Of a stretch of DNA of 64,000 bases, positions 46,156 through 56,818 are shown in pieces; within the stretch, counting starts at the first letter, position 1; each line of letters starts with the position of its first letter. A program made the position numbers and the translations under genes. Source of the stretch: Trichostrongylus colubriformis (taxonomy: Eukaryota; Nematoda; Chromadorea; Rhabditida; Trichostrongylidae); the NCBI GenBank assembly GCA_963978905.1, contig OZ022256.1, positions 2,711,501 to 2,775,500 on the forward strand, read 5' to 3'. The notes under the pieces were generated by a model. The model was not told the origin of the DNA, did not search any database, and worked only from the letters and a program-made list of their open reading frames with translations.

Positions 46156-46622
46156 AACCGATCTCAGCCGGCTAGTTCAGCTGTATCACTAATGTACGGC
46201 CGCTCCGTTCCAACAGCCCTAATGCGAACTACCACTCTCCATCCCTCCCTCGGTCCATCTGGGTTTCCTCGACTGTCATCCCAATCTTGCTCCCTGGGCA
46301 ATTATTCCTTCGGTTCTAACTCAATTTCAACAAGAGTCGTTTCTATGGGAATGAAAATTTACGGCTACCACGTAAATAGCTAACATGACTACTAGCACTT
46401 TTCTTACCCCTCTTATGACACTCCAGCTTCTTGAATTTTTCTTAAGGTGGTTTACAAGTGCAGCTTTCGGCCACTTCCACCAATTCCCTAGCCCTCATCT
46501 TCAACGTTAACCTTTGCGAATTTTTTTTTATATTCCCTCGCGACTGCGATTCTCTATTTATGTACTGCGCCTTGCAGTGTCGTTCTGTTTCTGTACAGTC
46601 TAGGAACTGTCTCGCTATTTTC
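46156..46622. other. Region upstream of the MFSD5-type gene
   Basis: No gene or repeat was recognised. It may hold the promoter of the transporter gene, but no element could be defined. Confidence 0.3.
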
Positions 46623-46635
46623 AGTGAAAATCTTG
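46623..46635 (+). promoter_or_regulatory. Probable trans-splice acceptor of the MFSD5-type gene
   Basis: CGCTATTTTCAG is followed by an 11-base leader and ATG at 46636. Confidence 0.6.
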
Positions 46636-49600
46636 ATGTTCGATGTACATGTGATCGCCTGGATTTGGTGTGGATTGTGCGCTGGAGCTAGCATATTTGT
46701 GGCGAATTTAAAACAAAAATTCCATCCACGAGATGCTGCTGAGAACAATGCGGAATTTCGTGGACTACAACGACGCTTCCTTTTTCCATACTTGGTGGTC
46801 CTTTTCTCTGAGAGCTTGCAGGTGTGCTTCTCAAATGTCAAGATTTTTTTTAATCTTTTGACACTTGCTGAGCTATCTTCGGTGGTGGTTCATTGGAGAA
46901 CTACTTGGTTCGACAGGGTTATCCATCGCGCATACTTAAAGGCACACCTCACGATAGCCAGATTAGTCGACTTTCTTGTAACAGTAATCCTTGGGCAATG
47001 TTTAGATAGCATCTTTGCACCTTCACGGTGACACCCACTCGATCCACACTGGCCACGTCCATTTGACGTCCCTATTGGTTGAAGGGCTAGAAGGGCGTGG
47101 TTAGCGTGCGTTCGAGTGGCTGTAGCGTCGTAGTGTAGGTAAGAAAGGGTGGAGCCTGGGCATTTGGTCAAGTATTTACGCAAGAGAGAAGCCACGAATG
47201 TGTTTATCTCGAGGTGTGCCTTCAACACAGTTCTCGTGGAAAATTCCGTGTAAGAGAGTTTGGAGAGAAAAGTCAGATATCACGGTGCTGTGTTCAGGCT
47301 CCTTACCTCTACGCGTTTTTCTATGATCTCCACTATTTGCCATCACAAATCGCTGTGCTATATGTAGTTGGTCTGATTTCCAACATGGTCTTCAGCTTTT
47401 ACTGCGTACATCTCTCAGCAAGATACGGTACGTATGACTTTGCCTGGTCGTTTTTGGTATTCACAGTAATCGTGTTCAGGTCGCCGAGCTCTTTGCCTTT
47501 TGTGTATCATGGCAGGAGTTTTTGGCTGTGCCTGTAAACTCAATACATCGTTTGTGATACTCTTTATTGGACGTATGCTGGATGGTCTTTTTGCGGCTCT
47601 TGTCACCAGTTCGTTCCAACAATGGTATGTCTTTAAGCGTTTCTTCTGTTGCGTGATGAGAAAGTTGGTTTTCTTCGAGAACCATCTTTTTCACTGAAGG
47701 TAGGAAAACATCTGCTCCAAATTGAAAATCTGTCTCGTGCACGACCTCTCCCTTCCCTTCATTGGGTTCGCTCTATCAAAATTTGATTGCTTATTAAACT
47801 GCAAGTTCAACTGAAAAAACCGTCAACGGCTATTATATGTAAAGTGGACTTGTTTTCTGCGGAACGATCACAGCAGGGAAATTCCTTGCTATTTTCCCAT
47901 GCTAAAGCCGCTTCGCGACCCGCGTCAGATAGCAATCAACAAACCGGCCGTGTATAGAGGAGGCGCTGAAAGCTGTGAGTTGTGGTCCGGAGCCAGTGGG
48001 TGAGGCGCAAAAGGCACATGCCCAACCCGCAAGCGCCAAATACGCAATATTTTACGTGCACACGCAATACTACAGTCGCAAGCAACGTAGGCGCCATCGC
48101 ACGTGCGCCGTACGCAGTTGTCGCACACCCCGTAGCCCTTCCGGAAGGGATACAACCACTCCCCACTGGCGTTCACTTGACCACAAAAACTTTTGTTTCC
48201 CCCTCCGCTTCTCCTTTTTATACAGTGAGAGATTATTGCTTGTCACACTTTTCCATCGATCAGACCATTTCTACTCGCTCCAGTTTTGCAATGTATAGGA
48301 TTTCATCCCATCCAATTCGTAACGGTTCTTATCAGTCACTGTAAGTCGTTACAGTTTCAGTGAGGCCCCTGTACCCTACAGTACCTTGGAATATGAACAT
48401 TCCGCTGTTAGCCGCAAAAGCGAACCGACCGTGGTGACATTTCCCTTCTCACGCTCCTTATCGCACCTTATAAACCGTTATCAATTCGGATCACTTACCA
48501 TTGATGTCCTTGGCCCGCCCTGCCAAACACTTTTGAGTGTCAGCGCTCTTGGATCAACGCGAAAGGCAAAACGCATTTAGTGGCATTTTCTTCTGAGGGT
48601 CCTTATCAGCCACTATCAGTTGCTATCACTTTTGGTCTACCACTGCTAGGGTCCCTTGACCACTGTAAAATTCAGGCTCCCAGCTTTACGGCGACGCGAG
48701 ATATGAATTTCGTGACGGACAGACGGACAACGGACAAACCCACACAGACATACTAAGCGAATTATATAGTGTAGGACAGTTTTAGACATCGAAAAAATTG
48801 AGCGACTTTCATTTGTCCATAGGTTTAGGGCAGAGGTGGTTTAGTGACAAGTGGGACATAGTGCCACTCGCACGATGCGAGGATTAAATCTTGCATTAGT
48901 GCCCACTACGACCTACCAAGCTTTCCATCCCTCAGTTGGTGAAATGGTATCAGATTCGTTTGGGAGGATAAAAGCACTGATATGTACATCGGCGAACAGA
49001 CTTGCACGGAAGATAGAAATTGCATGGACGAATTGTGAAAGGTTCTCGGTCACAGGGCTAAAGGTCACAGGCTGTCCCTGGGTTGCAGGCGAGGTCTTAA
49101 TCCGTGTCTCTCAGCAAGAACCCATGGGCTGACCCCCGCAATTTAGTATATATGCTAAATCCCACTCACCTGGCACTATGATTCTGAATGGGACGGGAAT
49201 GCGTGGTGGTTCCCGTGGAAAGGATTGATTAACTCCGAGAGCTCTATCCTTTAGGTTTACCGCCGATTTTGACAGATACGCTTACTTTCGTGCGATTGTG
49301 GACGTAGTTGAATGCGTGGCGCATCCCATGAGATTTGGAGCAGATTTGTTTATCGTTCTATTGTAAATGGTTTTACAGGTATGTGGACGAGCATCAGGTC
49401 ACATTCGATTTCCCACCAGAATGGATTCAGTCCACGTTCATTATGCTCTCTCTTGGTGCCGGCTTTTTATCAGTAGCAGCTGGTGTCACTTCGCATATAG
49501 TTGTGGGGATATCGAAACTCATCATGCTACCGTATATTCTTTCGATTGGAACACTAATAATCGGTGGGTTCTTTCCCCATTTCGAAAGCAGATATTTTGA

Positions 49601-52231
49601 AATGAATGTTGATTTTTGTTCTTTTCAGGCGCAGCGTTCATCACATCGCAATGGAAAGAGAATCGTTCGGTGGATGCTCCATTGCCGTTCAAGAATGTCA
49701 TTGGAAAAGCCTTGGCGGTATGTTCTTCTATTAGGCACAAGATCGCTGATTAGCTTGAATAAGGCTCATTGTATGAGAGGTGGAGCGTTGTGTTTAGCGT
49801 ATTTCGCAGTGAGTGAAGGCCTTTTCAAAACTCATCGTATATGACACCTGTTCCAAAGAATTTCAGGTGATACGCTCAAATCCGATGGCTTTTGTGATAA
49901 GTGTGACGTCATGTTGTGCTGAAATGGCTTCTCAAATGTTTGTGTTTGTTTGGGCCCCGCTTTTCATTCGTGCCGAACACAGTGGCATGAAAAGGTAGTC
50001 ACGGCTTCATACTATCTGAAATTCAATGGCGGAGGATTTAATGGAGACTGAGCACATAGTAAGGCAAGGGGAGGGTGTTGTTGTACGAGTGTTGATCGGG
50101 TATGTGTAATTAAGACGAAAAATTTGCGTTGCGGCTCGAGAGCGAAGGACGCCGCATGTTTTCGGGTCCTGAAGCGATAACCGTCTCACGCATCGCATTC
50201 CATGCCGCATGCCGAAAGTTCTATATAATCATGCACACCTGATAGGATTGAACTCCAGTGCGATGAGAAAATACAATGGAGGATACTATTCCAAGTAAGC
50301 AGGAGAACTAAAGATCACTACTATATATAATCCGTTTGTCTGTCTGTCTGTGTGTGTGTGTGTGTGTCCGTCCGTCCGTCTGTCTGTCACGAAATTCATA
50401 TCTCGCGTCGCAGCAAAGCTAGGAATCTGGTTTTTTGAAGTGATATAGGGGGTGATAAGGGAACATTATTGGTGAGAGAACGGAAGTGATAGCAAGTGAT
50501 AAGAGGTGATAAGGAGCCTCGAAAGGCGAATGGTGGGAAATTCATATCTCGCGACGTCGCAAAGCTGGGAACCTGAATTTTTAAAGTGATATAGGGGGTG
50601 ATAAGAGAACACTACTGGTAAATAAATAAATAAATAAATAAGATGGAGATTCTGGATGCCGAACAATACTTTAAGCAATGATCCACTCCCTCATTGGGGA
50701 GATATGCGAAAGAAAGGAAATAAGTATTTCGAAACGTGCAAAAAATCCTTATTGATTGTTCGTTTATTGTTGCATTTCAGCGTGTACGCTTTGGGCGTAG
50801 TCTACGCGTCCTTTGTGGCATCGTACTTGGCCGGATTGTTGTTGTTTTCTTCGCTCTCGAAGAGATTGAGAAATTCGAGGCTTTTATTGTTGTCGATGAC
50901 CGTCGCTTTTCTGGTTTTTGTTGTGGCGTGAGTACTTCCATCGTTATACCTCAATGTAAAGCGAAATTAGCCGAGCTGGGAGGCATCGATGTGGTGCGAC
51001 GAACACGACATGCGCAGAATCTCGCTGTAGGTGATGTGAGAAATCTGTTTCTAGAATCGCACGGCGCGATTCAGCATCGGCTCCTTTTGCGCGACAATCG
51101 AAGCGGAACATCGCAATTCGCTGTACCTCTATGAATTTCTCAGAGGTCATGAAATACTTCATATCTGCTGGTCTCTTTTAGCATTCGTGAGTTACCTTAC
51201 GCACACAGTGATTGGACCGCGACTCGTTTCGAACGCGTATTCCTATGTATGGTAGTATTTGAAGTCGCCTGTGGAGTTTATAATCCATCCATGGAAGCTT
51301 TACAGGTGAGCTTTTTCGAAAATTTCTGTTGAGGCTGATTAGCAGAAGGTCATAGGCACCACTAAGGATTATTTGGACGAACAGGAGAGCGAAATAATGT
51401 TACTATAAATAAACGCTAAGGTTCCTCGGAGACAATTCGGGTGAGACGCCCGCCTCAGCTCAGCTTTATCATATGTTGGACGCATGAGGGCGTTCTACGC
51501 TCAAGAGGGAGCGTGTCACGTGCTGCGCGCGACCGCCACACATCATAGATCCACCTGACCCCACTCGATACGTTGGTGATAGTGAGCGCCAGAACATTCT
51601 ATCTCAGAATATATTAGAGGGAATTAGAGGTCCCTAAAGGGAGTTTTGGTATTTTCTTCCATTTTTTCTGCACTGCCCTAGCCACTCTGCTTTCATATTC
51701 AACAGCCCACTCTATTACGGTTTTTGAAGGCAATCGTACTACCATATTTGCACCAACGCTCTGTTCTTCTCGCACTCGTTCGTCTTCCACTGACGTTCTT
51801 CGTCTCGCTGTCCATCTTGGCGTTCTTCCCAACACCAGGAGGCGAATTTAAACTGATGGTGTTCATCGTTGTGTGAGTTTCACTGTGATTTTTACCCATT
51901 CTTTCTATGCTTTGTGCTTTATTTTTTTGCCCTTTTTTTACGTATTAGGTGCACGTTACCGTTTCCGGCACGGTACCGCTGCATTTTTACCTTTCTTGTT
52001 ATCGAAAGGATAATTTTCCTCGAATATCTCTGTACAGCCTCTTCCCTTCTCGGTTTTTTCTTTATCATTTGAATTTCTAGGCAACTTTTTATTGCGGCGA
52101 TGCTTTCGCTGTTACTGGACGCGGTGGTGATGAACCGTGGCTATGAACAAGATCCGGATCGCTTCATTCTGCCAAAAACTGTTCCAGCAGACACAAAGCA
52201 GCCGTCGGAGAGTCCAATGTATATGTTTTAG
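46636..52231 (+). CDS. mfsd5: MFSD5-type major facilitator (molybdate-anion transporter family)
   Basis: Twelve-span membrane transporter of the MFSD5 family, whose members have been linked to molybdate import. Exons: 46636-46821, 47298-47427, 47480-47624, 49379-49563, 49629-49717, 49867-49994, 50781-50927, 51182-51305, 51730-51872 and 52081-52231 (TAG), 475 residues (human about 450). Family landmarks in order are APYLYAFFYDLHYLPSQIA in helix 1-2, an ARYGRR loop (motif A position), FIGRMLDGLFAAL, the QQWYVDEHQ turn, FPPEWIQSTF, MFVFVWAPLF in helix 7, ACGVYNPSMEALQ and VRLPLTFFV. The tail is short and polar. Introns 1, 3 and 6 carry mobile-element sequence. The exon 9 acceptor (TTTTTGAAG) is unusual, chosen because it restores family alignment. 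Substrate is inferred from the family only. Confidence 0.93.
46940..47221. mobile_element. Family I palindromic element, copy 2, in intron 1 of the transporter
   Basis: The ends AGGCACACCTCACGATAGCC and GAGGTGTGCCT are inverted, with TTAA on the left (46936-46939) and TCAA on the right. The inner arms are more diverged than in copy 1. It fills over half of the 476-base intron. Confidence 0.75.
47900..48200. repeat. GC-rich inserted block in transporter intron 3
   Basis: The composition differs from the flanks and words such as CCCGCAAGCGCC and GTCGCACACCCCGTAG resemble the GC-rich arms of D elements. No clean inverted ends were found, so the assignment is open. Confidence 0.3.
48590..48785 (-). 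repeat. Repeat with ATATAAT/TCTGTC head, minus orientation
   Basis: Read on the minus strand it has TACACTATATAATTCGC, a GTCTGT/GTCCGT-rich stretch, then CACGAAATTCATATCTCGCG and a TTGCAAAGCTGGG-like block followed by AGTGGTCAAGGGACC. The same order is found at 50315-50645 on the plus strand. Helitron ends can look like this, but this is unproven. Confidence 0.5.
48833..49200 (+). mobile_element. tRNA-like SINE, longest copy
   Basis: The head GGCAGAGGTGGTTTAGTGAC resembles an A box and GCGAGGATTAAATCTTGC a B box, about 50 bases apart as in a tRNA. The body continues CCAAGCTTTCCATCCC, ATGGTATCAGATTCG and GGAGGATAAAAGCACTGA, then GGTCACAGGCTGTCCC and AAGAACCCATGGGCTGA. It lies in intron 3 of the transporter gene. 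The 3' limit is uncertain. Confidence 0.6.
50315..50645 (+). repeat. Microsatellite-bearing repeat in transporter intron 6
   Basis: CACTACTATATATAATCCG is followed by (TCTG), (TG) and (TCCG) runs. CACGAAATTCATATCTCGCG then occurs twice in related form (50389 and 50528), each with an AAAGTGATATAGGGGGTGAT block, so about 140 bases are duplicated in tandem. It ends with a (TAAA) run. Confidence 0.65.
51310..51700. other. Intron 8 of the transporter gene
   Basis: This 424-base intron (51306-51729) has no recognised repeat ends. An AATAAA-like word near 51405 is probably irrelevant. Confidence 0.35.
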
Positions 52232-52419
52232 TCGGATTTTGGATCGATAAGGTAACTGTAATAAGAAGGAATGGGAAGAATTTTGTTGTATGGGATGCTT
52301 TGTGATGTTCAGCTCAAAGCTTAACAGCGTGATGGAAATCGTTTGTGCAAATTTGACGCCTACCCTTCAATCATAAATAGACTGTATGAAGTAGTGAATA
52401 TTGGTTAGCGCGTGGCCGG

Positions 52420-52656
52420 GGGTGTGCTCTTATGTCAGGATTTCGCACGACGACGAACGACGTGCGACGCACTGTGTGCGAGCTAAGGCATCGCGATAGT
52501 TGGGTCTCAGAGCGATTACACGATATTGCTAAGGGCGCCTTACGCAGTTGGCTTGTAATCGCTTCGGGACCCAACAACATGGCGCCTTTAGTTCTTCCGC
52601 ATTGGTTCGCTTGCGACATGCCGCTGTGCGAAATCCTGACATAAGGGTACACACCC
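52420..52656. mobile_element. Family D1 palindromic element, copy 2 (uninterrupted)
   Basis: GGGTGTGCTCTTATGTCAGG faces CCTGACATAAGGGTACACAC. GATTTCGCACGACGACGAAC and GCGATTACACGATATTG also have inverted partners. It serves as the reference for the interrupted copy at 39078-39741. Confidence 0.85.
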
Positions 52657-52810
52657 CGCGTGGCCGTGTACGAACCAGGAGGTCCGTATTTGTCGATGAA
52701 GCGATTACGCTCAAACTAAAGCGCAGAGCGCTGTCATCTCTTGAAGACCTAACCAGAAGACCTAACCATTACGCATGGCTCGCACTCATCGCATCGTATG
52801 CCAGACCCGC

Positions 52811-52900
52811 TTCGCGAATTTCATATGCGACCCTGCCTTGTTGCCTGCGTTGTGCCTGCACCTCACCCGTGCCGCTCTGCCTCGCTGCCTGTGAACACAG
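52811..52900 (+). mobile_element. Left-truncated family A remnant
   Basis: GACCCTGCCTTGTTGCCTGC through CTCGCTGCCTGTGAACACAG is family A core. It stops exactly where a family B element begins. The right half of the MITE is not found on the other side, so it was lost or rearranged. Confidence 0.65.
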
Positions 52901-53123
52901 GGGTGTAGGTTGGGACACACGAATCTAGGCCGTGACCCTGTGACAGCCTGTGGCCTTTGTCCTGTGACATGAATAATTCAGACAATTTGTTCATGTAATC
53001 GTGTCCTCCTTGCAAGTCTGTTCCGTTGTATAGTCAAAGTGTCTGAATTATTCATGTCACAGGGCAAAGGCCACAGGCTGTCACAGGGTCACGGCCCAGA
53101 TTCGTGTGTCCCAAGCGTCACCC
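52901..53123. mobile_element. Family B palindromic element, copy 1
   Basis: The ends GGGTGTAGGTTGGGACACAC and GTGTGTCCCAAGCGTCACCC are inverted, and TGACATGAATAATTCAGACA pairs with TGTCTGAATTATTCATGTCA. A repeated end (GTGTCCCAACCGTCACCC, to 53148) follows. No flanking duplication is preserved here. Confidence 0.85.
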
Positions 53124-53149
53124 AATCTGGGTGTCCCAACCGTCACCCA

Positions 53150-54228
53150 ATTTAGGCTATGTGGCAAAAAACTTCTTTTTTGAGGCAATGTGGCAAATAA
53201 GTTCCACTCCGCATTTTTGCTGAAAGAGTGTCGCTTCTTTTTATGCTGCTCTAAAGCGAAGCTTAGCATATTTTCGGAGGATCATTTTTTTCTTTTTCTG
53301 CTAATTTTAGTTTTTTACTCATTTTCATGGAGAGTGCGTGACATTTTAGCGAGTGCCAGTGATTTGTATGATGTTTTTGAGTTTATATGCGTATGTATGG
53401 TTATATTTTTACTTGGCTTTACCATAACTTGTTTCTTTTTTTTCGTGATGAAGTGAACACGTTACCCTTTTGTCAAAGTGGGGTACAGCTCCGATGGAAC
53501 TTAGCTTTTCATTTGACAGTATTCCAAGTTTTCATTTTTACTCTGATCAACTCGTTTTATACCGCATAATACAAATATTATTCAGTGGTGATTTGTCAAC
53601 TGTGGTATATGGATGATGAGGATTCGCTCTAGCCGGACCATGTAATACATCGTGGCGATTTTTATGAAAATCCGCTCAGTTTCCATAGAGGTGTCTGCTT
53701 ATTAATGACCGCAGAAGTGTTGGAATCCTGGAGGCAGTCAAGATGCGCCTCTCAGAGGAAGCGCAGCCTCGTTTTCTGATTTTTCAATTAACGCTTTTCA
53801 AATTTTTCTGCTGCTCTTAAGCCTTCCTATTTTACCGTTTTTTTCGATTTTTTCCAATTGAAATTTGTTTGCGAAGGTTGAGAGCATCAGTAACTTGTTT
53901 CCGTAGGTTATGCGCGGATATTTTTTCCTTCTAATTTATGAACGGGAAATTTTTCTGTGTTATGATTTTCGAGTCATGTACTGCTTTTTGTTTACTGTAC
54001 TTAAATTATTGCAAATTTGTTCTTATAACGGGTGTTCTCTGTAGCTGTAGCAGTATGGGATGACTGTGAATTTCTGATATATTGTTTCCTATACATAACG
54101 CTGTTTACCTTTGAGTGGTAATAAATTTGTGTCCGATTGTGATGAGAGCAAACTGTAAAGAAAAGATTTTCACAAATATATGCCTAGCGCGATTATCTGG
54201 AGGAATGTAAACAAAGGTTGGGAGTTCG
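53150..54228. other. AT-rich intergenic stretch
   Basis: No gene is supported. Transmembrane-like translations at 53190-53569 come from T-rich sequence. AATAAA occurs near 54120 without an assigned gene. Confidence 0.35.
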
Positions 54229-54232
54229 AGGC

Positions 54233-54371
54233 CACCATCAGACTTTGCGATTTATCGCACTTTCGCACGCGAAGTTGCGGCATTTCACAGTCTCAAGGTC
54301 GTGGTATCGTGTGTGAAAGTGTGACGCCGCAAAATCGCAAAAACGCTACTAAATCGTAAAGTCTGATGACG
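54233..54371. mobile_element. Family F palindrome
   Basis: CCATCAGACTTTGCGATTT faces AAATCGTAAAGTCTGATG. Inner arms TTTCGCACGCGAAGTTGCGG and TGTGAAAGTGTGACGCCGC also pair. Related pieces lie at 26000-26110, 27244-27335 and 62834-62960. Confidence 0.75.
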
Positions 54372-54793
54372 TTCTTACTTGCGTAGAACAATTTTTAAAT
54401 TATGTGTGGCAGTCCGATGATAAGGCTGTTTTATCTCTTGTGCTATGAAGAGCATCATTAAGGTGCTGGGCGAATTTTCTGAGTTCTCTACGAGTTCTTA
54501 GGGGGGTTATGATGGACTCAGAGATGGCAAGCCAATCTCTTTTGAGCAGTCATTCAGAGGATCTGTGCATCACTCTTGCTGATGTGGTAACGGTTCCTTC
54601 GGTCAGACTCCTGGACGATCCCCATTTTACGATGGTTGCCTCCACTTTTTGTACTTTTTCTCATAATGCTTTTTCGAGGTGTTGTTTGCGTAAATATTCA
54701 TGGAATTGAAGGGACAATAATCTTATATTCCAATGTGTCCAAGACGAGTAATTATCACGAAAATTATTTTGTCCTGAGCACAATTGTTAGATT

Positions 54794-55172
54794 AATGGAA
54801 TCGTTCACGGAAAGTCCATGAATCTATGTCGCTCAAAATCCTTTTGACTACAAACTCGAAAAACCAGAGAACTTTCACCCCATTAAAAGCAGAAATCGAA
54901 GTTCCCGTCACAACACTTGAACGGCCGTCAGAAGCCAAAACGCAGGTCAAATTTTCGCGCCCAATATCAATTTGGCTCTCACTCTGCGTCCCTGATCACA
55001 TGATTGTCGCCTCCTTGTTTTGCAGCTCTCTAGCGTCCGAATCCACTCCGACGCTTCACATCGTCGTCCGTCACAGCTCCATCTCTTATGGATTCCCGTA
55101 TGTGCGCGTGAAACTTTGCATGTGTTAGCAAATATCACATGAATATGTGGGTAACAGAAGAACTCAAAGACA
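54794..55172. mobile_element. Worn family C-like element
   Basis: GGAATCGTTCACGGAAAG on the left resembles a family C end. CGCGTGAAACTTTGCATGTG and ATATGTGGGTAACAGAAGAA on the right match the right arm. The middle is diverged. Confidence 0.5.
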
Positions 55173-55412
55173 GTGATAGGGGTGATAAGAATAGTAATGC
55201 TAACGTGTCCCATTCACATAAACTAAGGCCATAGGAATACTTCCTATGGGGGAATTTTTGGTGAAGAGCGCAGCATTTAGCTTTGAAGAACTGTCCCTTC
55301 GTGTCTTCTACTGCCATTTTTATCCCAGCTCTAGGGTCGACTTTGCCGAAGAATGACCCAAGGGTAGAGTAATAAGTATGATAGCAGAATGACACCTATC
55401 GTATCATACTGA

Positions 55413-55838
55413 AGCCTTATCGATTGAACGAGTTTCCTTGCTACCCTTATACATATTTATGATGCATTTGCCTAATAAGGGCCGCATGCAATGTTTCACG
55501 TGAAAAGTGAGAATTCGGCCAAGATGCAGCCCCTCGAACTCTCGGCCGGGTGGGCGGGGTCTCCGAGTAAAATCTCCGTCCCGTCGTCCGCCGCGGTTGG
55601 AAACGAAGACTGAACTGTTTGCGTTACTTTTTGTTCCTACAATGCGTCTCCGACCACGGCGCACGACGGGGTGGGCACTTACTCGGAGGCCCCGCCCGCC
55701 CGACCGAGACTGGGGCACTGTTCCTAGCCGGATTCATTTTTTTCGCGTGATACTTTGCATGCGGCCCACATAAGGCAAATACAACATAAGTTTTTGGGTA
55801 ACAGAAGAACTTATTTTTCCGTGGGCGATTCCTTATGC
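55413..55838. mobile_element. Family C palindromic element, copy 4
   Basis: The left arm GCCTAATAAGGGCCGCATGC and GAGAATTCGGCCAAGATGC pair with the right arm GGATTCATTTTTTTCGCG and TTTGCATGCGGCCC. The right end CGATTCCTTA is intact but the left end is worn. Confidence 0.8.
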
Positions 55839-56022
55839 TATCCGGACTAATACTTGAGCGCGTGAAGTGCCTCAAGCCTCATACACAAGTGCTGATAATG
55901 GCGTTGTGGTTTTATTTGTGAAGTGGGTATGGCACTTCTCAAACTCTCCACCCACCATCTATCTCTACCCAGTCGGCCAGAGTGTAGACGACTGATCAAG
56001 CATTTAATGGTGATAAATCCTT

Positions 56023-56222
56023 AAAGACACCAGGAGGGGGTAATTTTGGCTTACGGTAGAACAGACGTAGTGTGGACGAGTTCGAGTGGCCGCCACTGCA
56101 CAAACTCGCCAATTTGACGCCTTGGCATGGTGCCAAAAGAAGAAGGTTCAATTATAGATTTGTTTTTTCCTTTAATTTTTACTTTGTTCTTTCTTATACT
56201 GTTTCTATTGTTTCTATATTCT
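56023..56222 (-). repeat. Family H repeat, minus orientation
   Basis: It begins TTAAAGACACCAGGAGGGGG and continues with ACGGTAGAACAGACGTAGTG, the inverse of 45443-45626. It runs directly into a family E copy. Confidence 0.75.
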
Positions 56223-56227
56223 TTCTT

Positions 56228-56426
56228 ATATTATACGCAAAATTTCGCCCACGTCAAAGCTTCTTTCCCTTCCTAGGGTTAGGCTGAAGCAGATGAGACC
56301 TATGCTTTGACAGATGCTTTTTAATGTGGGAGGAGGGGATATCAATTTTAGCCTAAGCCTAGTAAGGGAAAGGAGCTTCGACGTCTACGCAAAGTTGCGT
56401 CTCCCCCCGACTTTATTTGACCCTTC
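56228..56426. mobile_element. Family E element, copy 4, left end truncated
   Basis: ACGTCAAAGCTTCTTTCCC and TAGGGTTAGGCTGAAGC face TTTAGCCTAAGCCTAGTA and GGAGCTTCGACGTC. The right end GACTTTATTTGACCC is complete. The left end is replaced by family H sequence. Confidence 0.75.
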
Positions 56427-56731
56427 TAAGATTGCCAGGTATAAAAATGCACAATTAAGAAGATCCATAATAAACAAGTAAAATATGTCACTAGAAAACA
56501 GTCTAAAGAGGAAATAATTCAAAAATAAGGTTACATCAGGCTGAAGACAAGCTTTAAAATGAACGAAGCGTGGCTCGGCCATGGAAGCTTGCAGTTCGGA
56601 CGGAAGCGCGCCCTAGGGGCAAATAGCGCCCTATGGCGCGTTTTTCAACGCCGGTTTCACATTGTATCTACCGAACCCATATGTTTGAATTCAGACGCCA
56701 TTGTTTTTGTAAACGTTATTCCGCCCTTGCC

Positions 56732-56775
56732 CCCCTCCCGGTGCCTTTAAAGGCACCGGGAAGGGTAGGGGAAAA
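56732..56775. repeat. Head-to-head family H ends over a single TTAA
   Basis: CCCGGTGCCTTTAAAGGCAC continues into CGGGAAGGG. Both sides look like the CCCCCT..GGTGTCTTTAA terminus of family H, joined at one TTAA. Confidence 0.5.
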
Positions 56776-56818
56776 CTGGAACTGTGAATACACGTTCTTT
56801 GAAAACATACCTTCTAGT

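Noticed and set aside
50736..51134. 132-codon plus ORF overlapping transporter exon 7
   Set aside because: It is a wrong-frame shadow of exon 7 running into the intron.
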